A stretch of 64,000 nt of DNA from Nigrospora sphaerica (lineage: Eukaryota > Ascomycota > Sordariomycetes > Amphisphaeriales > Apiosporaceae). The notes below the pieces were generated by a model. It was given only the letters and a program-made list of their open reading frames with translations, did not search any database and was not told where the DNA came from. The DNA lies in contig JAGVVL010000003.1 in the NCBI GenBank assembly GCA_018287875.1, forward strand, positions 1 to 64,000. The letters run 5' to 3'. A program made the translations under genes and the position numbers. Shown one piece after another: positions 24,500 through 36,901 of this stretch (the stretch's first letter is position 1; each line of letters begins with the position of its first letter).

Positions 24500-25281
24500 A
24501 TGCGTTTCACTCAGATCGCCCTCCTGCCCGCCTTGATTCTCGGCTTGGCACAGGGCCTTGCAATTCGCGAGACAACGCAAGTATACCATGTCATGATGTG
24601 TTTGAATGGCGTCTCACAAAGGATTACAGCACCGCCGTCGAAGCGCCAGGAGCCGCCACGGAGCTTGGAAGTGTTGTCACTCGTGCGTTCACGTGCCCTG
24701 CCAAAGCAAAGATGCAGTGCACCAAGTGCCCCAAGGCACCCAAGAAAGCAACCAAAGGCAAATGTCCCAAGGGGAAGAAGGGTTGCAAGCGCTCGGAGGA
24801 GGCTCCCGAGGCTGTCGAGGTTGAAGACGAACAGGAATACCACACTCTCGAGGCGCGCATCCCAATCGACATGGAGAGCATCGGGACGGGCCCGTGGAAG
24901 GACGGTGACACCCTCGAGACGTCGGGCTTGTCGGCGTGCTCCGTCATGGCCGTCTACGACAAGACCAAGTTCGCCATGGCCCACATCCCGCCGGCGCGTG
25001 CCGCCAATGGGCGTCTCTACATGACGGGGGAAGAAGTTATTAACGATTACACTGGGAAGATGACGAGAAATTCCGACGTCGCTAGCATGAAGGAACCCCG
25101 CGGCTACCTGCTGATGAGTTCGCTCATGGATGACGCCAATCGCGAACTTATGCGGAAGTGGTTCCGTGATAACCGCGTCCCCTTTACTGAGGAGATCTAC
25201 AGCTACCAGAATGCTGGAAGCGGGAACTTCGTCATTTCACGCGAGACCAAGACCTGGCCTCCCCGGGTCAGCTTTGCCTGA
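24500..25281 (+). CDS. Secreted hypothetical protein with Lys/Cys-rich segment
   Basis: Two exons, 24500-24580 and 24622-25281, separated by a very short 41-nt GT-AG intron; 246 residues. Residues 1-21 (MRFTQIALLPALILGLAQG) are a clear signal peptide. Residues ~48-80 are Cys- and Lys-rich (CPAKAKMQCTKCP, KGKCPKGKKGC), four CxxC-like or paired cysteines. The remainder is mixed and globular (SACSVMAVYDKTKFAMAHI), resembling fungal proteins of unknown function with a G-C-x-V-V-x-V-Y core. No breaks. Without the intron the signal peptide runs into another frame, which is the reason for the model. Effector or wall role possible, not shown. Confidence 0.68.
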
Positions 25282-27087
25282 GTTTTTGCCGCGATGAAAG
25301 ACGCCGAGACGAACTTGGAAGGCGTACGAAATGTGCTAGTCGAGTGAGTGAGCAGAGGACTCAAGGGCTTCCGGAAAGGTCAGAGGGTCCCGAGCATAGG
25401 AGGATTGGATGACGGTGAAACTGTACATATGAGGTTATCGTGGCCACCAGATCACTCTATCAAGCCCTGGGGGCAATTTCCTAACAGCCTTGAAGCATTA
25501 TTAAACGATTGACCCCATAATGCAACCTCCAGATTAATAGAGCCACGGTTTCCAAAATAGAGAGAGACCTGGAACCTCCTATTTACAGGCCGTCACGCTA
25601 CAACAATAGTGCAAATATAGTATCTTCTCCTTCGCTCGTCAGATTGTGGTGCACCACGCGCTTGAAGCTAAGTCTGATGTTGTTCTTCCTTCTTGTATGC
25701 ACAACTTTGGCAGCTGTTACAGCAGTTGCAGTATCCTTGACAATGGTTGCAGCTAACAAGATTGGGTACAAGTACTTATAATGATGACCTCACGACATCG
25801 AACGTCGTACTGCATGCGGATTCCCCTTGGCCGTACGAAGACTTAACAGGAACCAAACAATAGACTCGGTATTATTTTGATTTCTTGTCCGAACTAATTT
25901 TCTATTTCAACCTGTTATTATAGTACACTATCTTGCAAACTTAGTACATGTAGTCTTATTTTGCACTCTAGCTTCACCATCATCCATATTTGAGCGTAGG
26001 GAACTAATCTTATTTGAATTCTTTAAACTTGCCCACATCCTTGCATGACGAGGCAAAGTAGATTTGACCGCTTGCTTGGGCGTGACGGCAGGGCGGCCGA
26101 ATGCACGTAGTACTCTTCGTTTGCTCATTCATTAGTGGCCTGTGCCTTCTACCGATACGAAAATACCCCGTCGCGGCCTACTGATCTATCAGCGCCTGGT
26201 AAGGCAATGCGGCGAATAAGCCAAGAAACATGGCCCTTTGGTCGCTGCGCGTCTTGGCAGGACGAGAGTCGGCCTGCTAATTTCGGTACGGCTTTAGCGC
26301 GTCGACTGTGGGATAGCCCTTGTTGTTTTCTTCTCAGCTTATCCTCGCCTGGCTAGTGAACCGAACTGTCGGGACACATTTCTTCGTCTGATAGGGTATG
26401 ATAAAACTGCACCCACTCGCTGCCCTCATTAAGTAGGGAACGCCGATCGGGGTCTCATACTGTGTATGGCAGGTCATTCGTAGCGCATGTCCACAAAACA
26501 CGAAACATTGGTTGCGGCGACCCATATTCTGCCTGGCAGCGGAGCGCTCAGCACCGAATCAGACCTGTCCACCATCGAGTTCGCCAACATTCCTCTGGCC
26601 ACTTCGCCTCCTTGCCACGGTACCCCGGAAGGTCTGTACGTAACAGCTCCCGGTGATCCACCCTGCACACCAGGGAGATAAGAACACCTTGGCCGGATGG
26701 CTAGCTTCTGGATTCGTTGACCCATTGCAGCAGCCGGCGTTACCCGCCACCCGCGACGCGGCCCGCCACCCGCGATTTATGCCTTTCCGGAAGAGCCAAT
26801 ACTCTTAATGATACGTACACGTGACGGCGCTCACCTTGAGACTCCATCATCAGACGGATGAAATTTCTCCAGATGGGCCGTAGCCTAAACGCGCACTGAC
26901 GCGAGAACTGGACAAGGCTTGTCGGCGCACCCTTCGGTGGAACATGTGCGCTCCCTGCATTGATGTATCGCACATTGGCTTGCATCCGGCACCCAGATTT
27001 GATGCCTGGTCCACCCATTATCGTGTTTATTTCGCATTGATCATGTTGTACGTACTGTGTACAAGCAACAACCCCCGGGGAGGTGGC
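25282..27087. other. Intergenic, 1.8 kb, nothing recognised
   Basis: Somewhat AT-richer than gene bodies in its first half. Only short open frames; no transposon ends, RNA genes or repeats identified. Confidence 0.4.
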
Positions 27088-28525
27088 TCATGTATGTTTT
27101 GGCACGCTGACCCACGACACATCCTTCCTTACTGTAATACCTTTCGAGGCGACATCGATGCCATCGTCACTACCCTCGCCCTGAGTGCTGCTGCCACGCA
27201 AGCCCGTTATCTCGTTCGTCAGCTCCACCTCGTCATCGCGCAGCTTGTCTTGGCCAGCGTGAAGGCGGCGGAACTCGCGCTTCGCCAGATTGATGCGCAC
27301 ATTGGTGTTCTCCAGATCCATGCCAGGATTACGACGGCGGGACAGGCTACTGCCTTCCTTGCTGCGGGAGCCCGTTAAGTTAATTCTCTTCCACCAGGTC
27401 CGGAATAACGGCCCATATGTTGGGAGACAAGCGCAAACGATGCCGATGAGCGGCTCGCAGCACGACCAGATGAATACTTCGCCCATGGCCCAGGTAAAGT
27501 CCTCGGCTTTGACAAGGGCATCCATAGCGATAATGCGGAGGATGCTCGCAATGCAGACACTGAGATTCGTCGTCAGTTAGAGAATGCCGCCATCAGTAGG
27601 TGGGAGGAGACCTTACAATGCTCCCAGGAGCAAAATACCACTGACTGCTATCTTTTGTGGCAGTGGCATGTGAAGATGTATTACTGAGCTCTCATTAGCG
27701 TCTCAAATATCCAATCGCCGCGCTCTTCGACCCCTTGGTTCATGTCGGGACAATCACCATGTCTTTAAGTCGCCCGATACCACGAAATGTGTGCCACTTA
27801 CATGTGGGGATGGGAACAAGGAGAATGAAAACATCGATCAACATGGCGCAGATCCCGTTGACGAAGTAGAATAGGGAGGTATCTATGCACGTGCCCTGGG
27901 CGTCGGGGTTGGTGAACTGCTCCCAGAAATATGAAGCAGGGCGGCATCCCGCCAGCCACGCGACGATGCATGCAATCCAATATCCCACGACCAGGCCAAG
28001 ACAGACGTGAAAGGCCCAGTTGGTACCAAAAAGCCGGCGGTAGAACAAGAGGATCGATGCTTTCGTAAAGGTAACGCCAGTGGCGTAAATGAGGACGAAG
28101 GCGTAGGCGAGCTGCCAAAGTCTTGTGAATTCGGCAAAGGTAACGCCCCAGAGATGCTTTCCGCCGCCGTTGGGGATGCTGAGAAAACACAACATGGCCG
28201 TTCCAATAGCGAAAAACTTGCTCATGGTCAGCCAACGGGTGATTCGGAGGATTCCTGGCAGGGTTGAGGAAGCGTGGCAGTCGACCACAAAGACGGCGGT
28301 CCTGCCATTTGACCATAGAATCTACCAGCTTACCAGAGCAAGAAATATCAGATAATCGTCTGCCGCTAAGCCGGTTCCAGCTTTAAAACGCGCGACTAGC
28401 CGAAGAGCAACGGCTAAAACTGCCAGACTCATTACAGCCGTGACAGTACTAATGATGCTGTCTGATTGGTGTTCACTCAAGTCGACGCCTGCGGGGGGGG
28501 CGCCCCAGTCGCCAGAGGCAGACAT
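27088..28525 (-). CDS. PTH11-like fungal rhodopsin-fold membrane protein
   Basis: Four exons on the minus strand: 28326-28525, 27802-28220, 27617-27683, 27088-27559; phases agree throughout and no frame break is needed; 385 residues. Seven-helix pattern with the family's signatures: first helix (VTAVMSLAVLAVALRLVAR), AADDYLIFLAL, NGGGKHLW, LIYATGVTFTKASILLFYRRLF, extracellular CRPASYFWEQF and CIDTSLFYFVNGICAMLID, MPLPQKIAVSGILLLG, and FTWAMGEVFIWSCCEPLIGIVCACLPTYGPL. The ~100-residue tail is polar and basic with SRSKEG and RDDEVELTNE segments, probably cytosolic. Putative surface receptor; ligand unknown. Second such gene in the window, but clearly divergent from the one at 10835. Confidence 0.83.
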
Positions 28526-29691
28526 CGTACCTCGATGCGATGCGTCACAATAGGAGAAAAGAAAAAGAAAGTAAGTGATGCTAGAAGTGGTGCGCAGATC
28601 AGCGGAAGACAAGTATGCCGGGGAGGAGATATAAAGCGACATGGTCATATGCCCCGTTGTTGCTGTGCTTCTGACCTTATGCAACCTGCTGCAGAGAGTT
28701 ACTACACGATATGGCAGATCTACAGGGCCTGTCGCATCTCAGAGCCGGTCACTGCTACGTAGATAGCAGGTCTAGGCTCGCTACGGCAGTGCTGGCCACA
28801 CCGGTTTGGTTGAGGGCGGGGCTTTGCATACCGAAATTGACGCCTGCAATGGCACCCAGCCATGCCTGGCACCCTATAGTACATAAGCGAGCAAAGCACA
28901 GCAACGGCGCAGCACCGATCCACATGCCCAGAAAGCCGGTACGCAGACCGCGGCTTGACTCCGAAGCCTTTGCTGCAAGCCCGTCTGCCGACTAGCTATA
29001 CCTGCACTTGTTGCTGTAAAAACTCACTTCTCTCGAAAAATGCGGTGGCAGAAGCCTTTTGGAAGACCCTCCACTGTAGCGTCCTTGGCAAAGAACGATG
29101 CGATGCCAGCCGCGTGAAAATCCGGAGAGGGTACCGCTTCGGGATGAGTGGGGATGCCGAGCTGTCTGCGGGGCTTGGCACTTGACCTTCCACAATGCCC
29201 CCTTGTCCGGCTATCCACAACGATGGTGGGACTGGTCGACCGGGTAGCGTGAGAAGAGAGGGTGAAAACCGGGCATGCCGGAGCGTCTCCCGTAGGAGCC
29301 GCCGCCCCTGTGGGCACCACCTTTGGGCCTTCAATACCCCTCTTTGAGCACATACAACATATTGCCGCATGGTTGGTGGATAGCTTTACGCAGGGGACGA
29401 CATGGGATATGGTAGTATCGGCATACGGGGGCGAATGCAGCCTATCCCGCAAGTGCCCGCACGTGCATCTGGGCACGCAGAATTCAACGACCCAATGTTC
29501 CAGGTTTGGCGACGGTGATGCAACGGTTCAGGGTCGTATGAGCGTCAAGCTTGGAGGTATGCTGGCTTAAACTAGATATATATATATTGCTTCTCTTTAC
29601 CATCGGCCCCTCCGCGTCTCTCCTCCTCGCTTACCCTCCATCCCCGGAGTAGAACCCACCTTGCTGCGAACTATCTCCAACCAAAAGCACA
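28526..29691. other. Divergent promoter region
   Basis: Shared upstream region of the PTH11-like gene (minus) and the monooxygenase (plus). Contains a TATA-rich run at 29575-29587 and a pyrimidine-rich stretch before 29692. Confidence 0.4.
29575..29587 (+). promoter_or_regulatory. TATA-rich element upstream of monooxygenase
   Basis: Alternating AT run about 110 nt before the ATG at 29692, followed by a CT-rich tract typical of fungal core promoters. Confidence 0.4.
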
Positions 29692-31778
29692 ATGGTTACC
29701 AACGGAATCAATGGTCAAGACGCCCCCAAGTGGCTGGCGCAGCCGGCATTCGCACCCACGCGAAAGATGCGGGTGGTCTGCGTGGGCGCCGGCATTGCTG
29801 GCCTCATGGTCGCTCATAAAGTCCAGCATGAGTTGAAGCTGGAGGATGAGATTGACCTAGCTATTTACGAGCGGAACCCCGAGATTGGTGGAACTTGGTA
29901 TGAGAACACGTACCCGGGAGCTTCATGGTACGTCGCATTCCCGAGAACAGTAGCAAGGCTACGGCCATGCTGTATACGGAGCTGATTCGAGGTTACAGTG
30001 ACATTCCAGCACGTAAGAAAAAGCTGCTACTTGCCCTTGATTTTGCCAGGGCAAGCCACCAAAGCACGATAGGCTGACGGTTCCCAGATGCCTACGTCTT
30101 CCCTTTTGAGCCGAACCCCGACTGGTCTCACTTCTATGCGGGCCACGAAGAAATTCTTGCTTATATAAAGCGGACGGCTGAGAAGTATAACCTACGGAAG
30201 TACATCCAACTCGAGACGACAATGCAAGATGCCATATGGGACGAAGCCTCGGCCAAATGGAGATTGAAGGTGCTACAAAATGGTCAGATCAAGGAGGATG
30301 AGGCCGACTTCCTCATCAATGGCGCTGGGTTCCTCAAGTACGAGCTCCAGCCCCTGGGTATCAGATTATCGTTTACCGACGTATCATTAACAATGTGGAA
30401 GCAAGTGGAAATGGCCCGACATCAAGGGACTCAATGACTTCAAAGGAAAGCTCGTCCACACCGCGCGATGGTCCGTAAACCCCACCCATGGCTTCCGGAT
30501 TTCGAACTGACAGAATAGGGATCACTCGTACGATTGCACCGGGAAGAAGGTCGCTGTGCTTGGTAACGGTTCATCAGGTCTGCAGGTTATTCCCCAGATC
30601 CAGCCCAAAGTCGAGAAATTGGTGAACTACGTGAGACAACCCACGTGGATTTCCATCAACTTCTTGGCAGACAAGACGCCCGAGGGCGTCAACTTTGCCT
30701 ATTCCGAGCAGCAGAAGAGGACTTTCCGCGAAGACCCCGTTGCTTTCAAGGAGTACAGGAGAGAGATCGAGGCCGCGTGGGTTTTGCCAGCTCTTCATTC
30801 GTTTTTGGGTGCATAGCGCTAACGGTGCTACAGGGCGAACGGATTCTTCTTTGCCATGATGTGAGCTCTGAAGTGCCATCTCTGCAAGTTGCCGTACTGA
30901 CACACGACCAGCCTCGATCACCCGATACAACACTTTTTTGAGGGCCTCTGCAAGGACCGCATGCATGCCTCCATGCTTCAAGCACCTGAGTTGGAAAAGC
31001 GCATGGCGCCCAAATTCCGTCCTGGCTGCCGCCGCATTACGCCGGGTGATGGGTACCTGGAAGCGCTGCAGCAGCCCAACTGCCGCGACTGCTGGGACCC
31101 GATCGAGTGCATCACGGAGAAGGGCATCAGGACGGAGAGCGGCGAGGAGGAGTTCGACATGATTATATGCGCCACCGGCTTCGATAGTTCCTGGCTGCCA
31201 CAATGGAAGATGGTGGGTCGTGACGGCGCGACGCTGGAGGAGATGTGGAAGGAGGACCCGTACGCCTTCTTCTCAACCCAGGTGGAAAACTTTCCCAACT
31301 ACGGCATGGTCTGCGGGCCGAACCCGCCCATCTCCCACGGTTCCGTTACGACACCTATGGCGTGGACGGTCGACTACCTGTTTCGATGGATCAAGCGGAT
31401 GAACCGGCAGGACATTCGGTGAGTGCGGTCGTCAACATGTCTGCGCCTAGTGGGCCCCCTGCTAACAAAAAAATAACCAGGACTCTGTGCGTGAAGAAGG
31501 AGGCCGTGGAGGACTTCAATGAGTTCTCGCAAAGCTTCCTCGAGCGCACCGTATGGTCGGGCGAATGCCGCACTCTCTACAAGCACGGCCGTAAGACGGG
31601 ACGCATCACGGGTCTGTACGGAGGCTCCATGGTACACTTCAAGGAAGCACTTGACGCCGTTGGCGGCGAGCACTTTGATATTACGTGGAACAGCAGGAAC
31701 CGGTTCCGCTGTCTGGGTGACGGTACCGCCGAAACCGACCGGAACGGGTCGGGCGACTTGGCTCCGTACATGAACTGA
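29692..31778 (+). CDS. Type I Baeyer-Villiger monooxygenase (FAD/NADPH)
   Basis: Eight exons, all in phase: 29692-29927, 29999-30012, 30088-30337, 30402-30470, 30519-30776, 30834-30860, 30912-31418, 31481-31778; 552 residues, no breaks. FAD Rossmann motif VGAGIAG at 31-37, the family fingerprint FKGKLVHTARWD at 180-191 (FxGxxxHxxxW[DP]), NADPH Rossmann motif LGNGSSG at 204-210, and the late ATGFD motif. Such enzymes insert oxygen next to a carbonyl to make esters or lactones, or hydroxylate; fungal ones often serve secondary metabolism or steroid and ketone breakdown. No polyketide, terpene or peptide synthase is in the window, so the substrate is unknown. Exon 2 is only 14 nt and is required for the CDIPAHAY motif. 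Confidence 0.9.
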
Positions 31779-33811
31779 AGTCTATGCATCAGGCGTCCAA
31801 GGGGACTATATCACGGCTGCTAAATTTACTTCTACACATATGCAATCAACAGGACTTTGCATACACATTATACGTTTCAAAGTTGAGACAAATGCTCGCT
31901 CTGATGTCCATCAGTATTTTGGCCAGGTAATCCTTCCCGGACTGTCTGTGGGTGACGACGAGGCTTTACGTAGAGACGGAAGCCATTTTCCCCGATGTAT
32001 TTTCGTTGGCCCGATCATCGTATTTTAGCCTTCCTCGCCGTTCGCCTTAATGGAGTCGAGCATGGAGAAGAGCGTATTTTGTATGGAACCATCCAAATTT
32101 GGGTGCTGTTTTTCCTCACAGGAAGCGAGCAGTGACACTAAATAAGAAGAGAAAATGGCCCGATGTCCGGAGTTTGGCCTTGACATTAATGTGGCCTCAC
32201 TACCTATATCTACCTCCGGATATCTGGCAGGCACCTCCCGATGGGCGTAACCATTGGTGGAGTACAACAGCCGGCTGTACTGCATATCTGAGGTAACGGC
32301 GTTCTTCTCTTCTTCGGCAAGAATAGATCCTCATCGGCGACGCTATCATCGCCCTGCCATTTCGCGAAAGCCCGAGGTAGAAACGACAAGAGAAGCAAAG
32401 TGGAAAGAGAGACGAAGAAAAGAAAAATAAGGAACGGCGAAAAAGTTTTCAACGAGGAAAAGAAAGCATAACTGGGGGTATTTTATCGACCTGATTCGGG
32501 ATGACTATTAACTAGTGTACTCGGGATGTCTCAAGGCTCGACAACATCCATCTACGGTCCTGCTAAGTGCACAAAATTAGGGAGGCAGCCGACCTCGGCG
32601 GTTATGACTCAATCCATGTTCCTATATTCAGGCCGGTTGGCTATCAGCACGGGACTCATCATGCAGTCGCGGACAAAAATACTTTGCACACATAGGCAGT
32701 CCTATCGTAGGTATTAAATCTGGAAAAAGGGCAGGATTGGCGGTTGAATAGACCAGGAAATCTACGAATTATCTCGGCTTCATCCATCTGCCCATCAGGC
32801 CACGTGTTTCTCTGCCCGTGGGAGGTATTGTGCTGGGACTTTGTACCCGGGCGTCTGAACATGCCGTGTACTAATCCGTGTGCTCATCAGGGCTGCCATC
32901 GTCCTACATGACACTGTCCACGTGCAACCCATAGTTAGACTTGCCGAATGCAGACGCCTTCCACTAGAGACGTGTGCGTGATTTGATGTCGCACATCTTT
33001 GCGGCACAAATGGTTGCATATCTGCTTTTTGGGATTTTGGACGCAGGTGACCGAATTGGGGGAGCGGGATTGTCCTGCTTACTTACCTTGTGACATGAGA
33101 TCTGCCGTGTGAAGGAAAAACAAACGCATTGGGCACCCGTCTCGACCCGCGTCATTGTGGTAAAGACGGGAAATCTGTAGTGGGTTGGGTGGGCTTACTT
33201 CTTTTGGCACGGCAGGATACAGCGGCTCGTGGCATGTGATTCCGTGCGGATCAGCCGTGTTTGGGCGGCAACAAGGTACCTGTAGCTGACAGGAACCGAC
33301 AGCAGGGCATCGTACTTGCAGATGCATTTATACATAGCTACATTAGCTGCACAGCCAGAAAGTCCTTCGCATAACCATTAACAACTTGTAATTTCCATGT
33401 TAGATGAGCTGAGATTTCAAGCCTGGCTAGGCTATCTATTGAGACTAGTAAAGTGCGTTGCAGCTAGAACATGAATTTCAGCGGTGAGAGTATCAAGGCG
33501 GCCAAATATAAGATGGGCTCTCACATGCCACAAAGTAGCTGGCTATTGAATCTCAGCTCGTAAGGGTCAAAAAGAAGAAAAAAGCCCGCCATTTTAGGTG
33601 AAGCTTCTGAGGCGGACCGAGACATGCGAAGACAATATTCTTGGCAAGTGAGATCACATTGTCGGTATTATGAACGGATTGCAAAAGTATAAGACAGCGT
33701 TCGTTCGACCGATTGTGTAATTTGTGCGAGATATTGCTTGAGGCAAACCTCTTCGACTTTTTCACAATCTTTCATTCCCTTGTTGCTTTATTGACAGCGC
33801 GCCGGGTGACA
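31779..33811. other. Intergenic, 2 kb, nothing recognised
   Basis: No coding or repeat signal beyond short open frames. Moderately AT-rich before 33812. Confidence 0.4.
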
Positions 33812-35816
33812 ATGCGCAATCCACTACGACGTCTCGAGAACAGGGTTGCGCTACTCGTGGCGGCTTCGTCGATCCAGGCGGCTTCGTCTCATGAGAGCAT
33901 CCGCGCACGAGCGCTTCTGGGATCTTCCTTCGGTGTACCAGGGGACAACCGGACGTTCGATTATGTAGTGGTTGGCGGTGGCACTGCTGGGCTCACCATC
34001 GCCACCCGGCTGGTGGAGCAAAAGGCCGGCACTGTCGCTGTCGTAGAGGCCGGCACCTTTTACGAGATCTCCAACGGCAACTTGAGTCAGGTACCAGCTT
34101 ACGACAACGCCTTTACCGGAAAGGCTGCGAACGACTGGCAGCCACTCATCGATTGGGGCTACGTGACGACGCCGCAAAGGCAAGTTGCCTTCCCACGGAC
34201 CCTACGGCACTGAATACCGACTAACAGCGGATCTAAGGGGGCCTACAATGAACCGATGCACTACGCCCGAGGAAAGACGCTCGGTGGGTCCTCAGCCAGG
34301 AACTACATGGTATACCATAGAGGCACAAGGTCATCCTACCAGATGTGGGCCGACCAGGTTGGCGACGCCAGCTACGAGTTTGGGAACTTCCTCCCTTACT
34401 TCGAGAAGAGCATCAACTTCACCGGACCCAACATGAACCTCCGCTTTGCCAACGGCACCCCATCCTATGACGTATCGGTTCTGGGTGACGGCGGGGGCCG
34501 CTCTCCGTCTCCTTTTCCAATTACGTCCAGGTGTTTGGTACCTGGGCCACAAAGGGTCTCCAAGCGATTGGCATACCCATCGTCGACGGCTTCCAGAGCG
34601 GAAGGCTCCTAGGACAGAGTTACACCATGGTCACCATAGACCCTTCCACGGGTGTCCGTGACTCGTCCGAAACTTCGTTTCTGCAGGAAGGGCTAGCTTA
34701 CGACACGTACACCGTGTACCCCTTACCCTTACCAAGCGTATCCTCTTCAACAAGCAGAAGAAGGCGACAGGGGTCCTCGTTAACACGCAGGGTTTCGAAT
34801 ATATGCTGTCGGCTACCAAGGAGGTCATCCTCTCGGCCGGCTTCGTCGGATCGCCCCAGCTCCTCCAGGTATCGGGGATAGGGCCCCGTGATGTCCTCGT
34901 CAAGCACAAAATTCCAGTTGTCTCCGACCTCGCAGGTGTAGGGCAGGGCATGCAAGACCATGTCTTCTTCGGCATATCGTACGCCATCAACGGTCCTACC
35001 ATGTCGACACTTCAGTATCCCGAGTTCGCGGCACAGCAGGCCGAGATTTACCACAAGACGCACGGCGGCATCTACTCGAACCCGGCGAGCGACGTGATCG
35101 GGTGGGAAAAAGTGCCGGCCGCGCTCCGCGCCAAGTGGGACAAGCGAACGCGCGATACGCTGGACACGTACCCGGCCGACTGGCCCGAGGTCGAGTACAT
35201 CTCGCTCAGCGCCTGGCTCGGATTCCAGCAAGACTCGAGAAACGAGGCGCCGCGGGACGGGAAGAACTACGCGTCGCTGGCCGTGGCGCTCTGCACGCCG
35301 CGCTCGCGGGGCAGCGTCACCATCTCCGGGCCCGACACGGCCACGGCGCCGCTCATCGACCCCAACTTCCTTGTCGACCCGGCCGACCAGGCCGTCGTCA
35401 TCGCCGGCTTTAAGCGTGCGCGCGCCTTTGGGCCAGCGACGCCCTGACCGGCATCCGCCTCGGCGACGAAGCCTTCCCCGGCCCCGCCGTGAAGTCCGAC
35501 GCCGAGATCCTCGACATCATCAAACGCAGCTACAACACCGTCTACCACGGTGCCTCGACTTGCCGCATGGGCAAACGCGGCGATAAAGAAGCCGTTGTCG
35601 ACCCGCAGGGTCGTGTCTTCGGCGTCGAGGGGCTGCGTGTCGTCGATGCTTCCGTGTTTCCTCTTTTGCCGCCTGGACATCCCATGGCAACGGTTTGTAT
35701 GTCATCACGCTCTGTCCCTTCAACTCCCATTCCACAGTAATACATGAGAACGAAGCTAACTTGACACAGATGCTCTCGCCGAGAAGATCGCTTGCAACAT
35801 CTCGTCCAACTGTTGA
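33812..35816 (+). CDS. GMC-family FAD oxidoreductase, secreted, three frame breaks
   Basis: Three exons: 33812-34179, 34228-35696, 35770-35816. Glucose-methanol-choline oxidoreductase family (aryl-alcohol or glucose oxidase/dehydrogenase type). Hydrophobic N-terminus (VALLVAASSIQA), FAD Rossmann motif VVVGGGTAGLTIATRL (53-68), signature ARGKTLGGSSARNYMVYHRG, KEVILSAGFVGSPQLLQVSGIG (second GMC signature), catalytic-His region TVYHGASTCRMG and end HPMATVYALAEKIA. Intron 1 uses a GC donor (AG|GCAAGT), which is the only way to reach the next exon in phase. One-base breaks near 34495 (GGGGG run), 34727 and 35428 (CC for CCC). Likely an extracellular H2O2-forming or quinone-reducing enzyme; substrate unknown. 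Confidence 0.8.
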
Positions 35817-36901
35817 AGAATATAATTCTTACTTCTACCGATTTGAGCTACAGAGGGAGGGCTGCTGGTGGGGGGTTCATGGGTATTAGCATGATGGGAT
35901 TACGGCACCGTGCGCAGCCACCAATTATTAACACAGCCCCCAGAGCTGCCTTCATACAGATTAGTTGCCCCATAGTTATGGCACACGGGTGTTTCCAACC
36001 CCCCATTCGTTCCGCGACGCCCCTTTTCCCCTCCAGCATCAGATCCAAAACATGGTACCAGTGCACATTGGATTCTCTCTCCCGAGGCAACCGGGCGTAT
36101 CGAGAACTATGATGGCCTTGCCTATGGCTTCGCACCATGGTGAGGCCAGCCTCAGGGCTGGTGGTCTCCACAGGCTATGAGAGTATCTTGAAGGGGCATC
36201 CTAGCTCACTGCTCTGAAGCTTCTTAGCAGCTTCTATAGTGAGGTTAGGCGTTTGCCTGTGACGGAAACGCCGAAAACTTTATTTCATTTGTACCCGTTG
36301 ATAGATCACACGCATTGAAACTCTGGTACATTCAGTGCCTGTTCTTCCAGAAGAGATGGGCATAAAAGGCAGTAGATACGACAGGTTCGTTTAGTACTTC
36401 ATCCTTGTCACTTCTTTAGCCAACAGTGGAAATTTAAAGTTTCAAGCCATCCTGCCGAGGCATTGGTCGTACATATCAACTAGCTTTTCGGTACCCCCAG
36501 ATTAAGTGGCTCAGGAAAGTTTCCCAAGTAAGTTTATGCAGACAGCTAAGCCGTACAAGCCAGAAAGTAGGGAACATGGTCCTTGTAGTCTGGTGCTGCT
36601 CAGGTATATAGACTGGGATGGCAGTCCTGGGTGATGACAGTTGAGCCATCCATTATCAATACTGTTTGGTTGCCTCTCTGACTTGGAAGAACCATGCTAC
36701 GCTATTCGGTCGTAATTTCCTTACTGCTCACTAGCTCAAGAGCTGACATGTGATAAGAAAGATAGGGGTTGTAAATTCGAGCAGGAACGTTTATTTAATA
36801 CGGCATTTCTTCGTCTGTTCTTCCATCCTGATTAGGCATCATTTGTCCAAAGTCACAAACCCCCACCGCATTTAATCCCACTCGCTTTTCTCACTGACGA
36901 C
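35817..36901. other. Intergenic, nothing recognised
   Basis: About 1.1 kb between two plus-strand genes; no feature supported. Confidence 0.4.

Noticed and set aside
29692..35816. Secondary-metabolite cluster around the monooxygenase and GMC oxidoreductase
   Set aside because: No polyketide, peptide, terpene or other backbone enzyme in the window.
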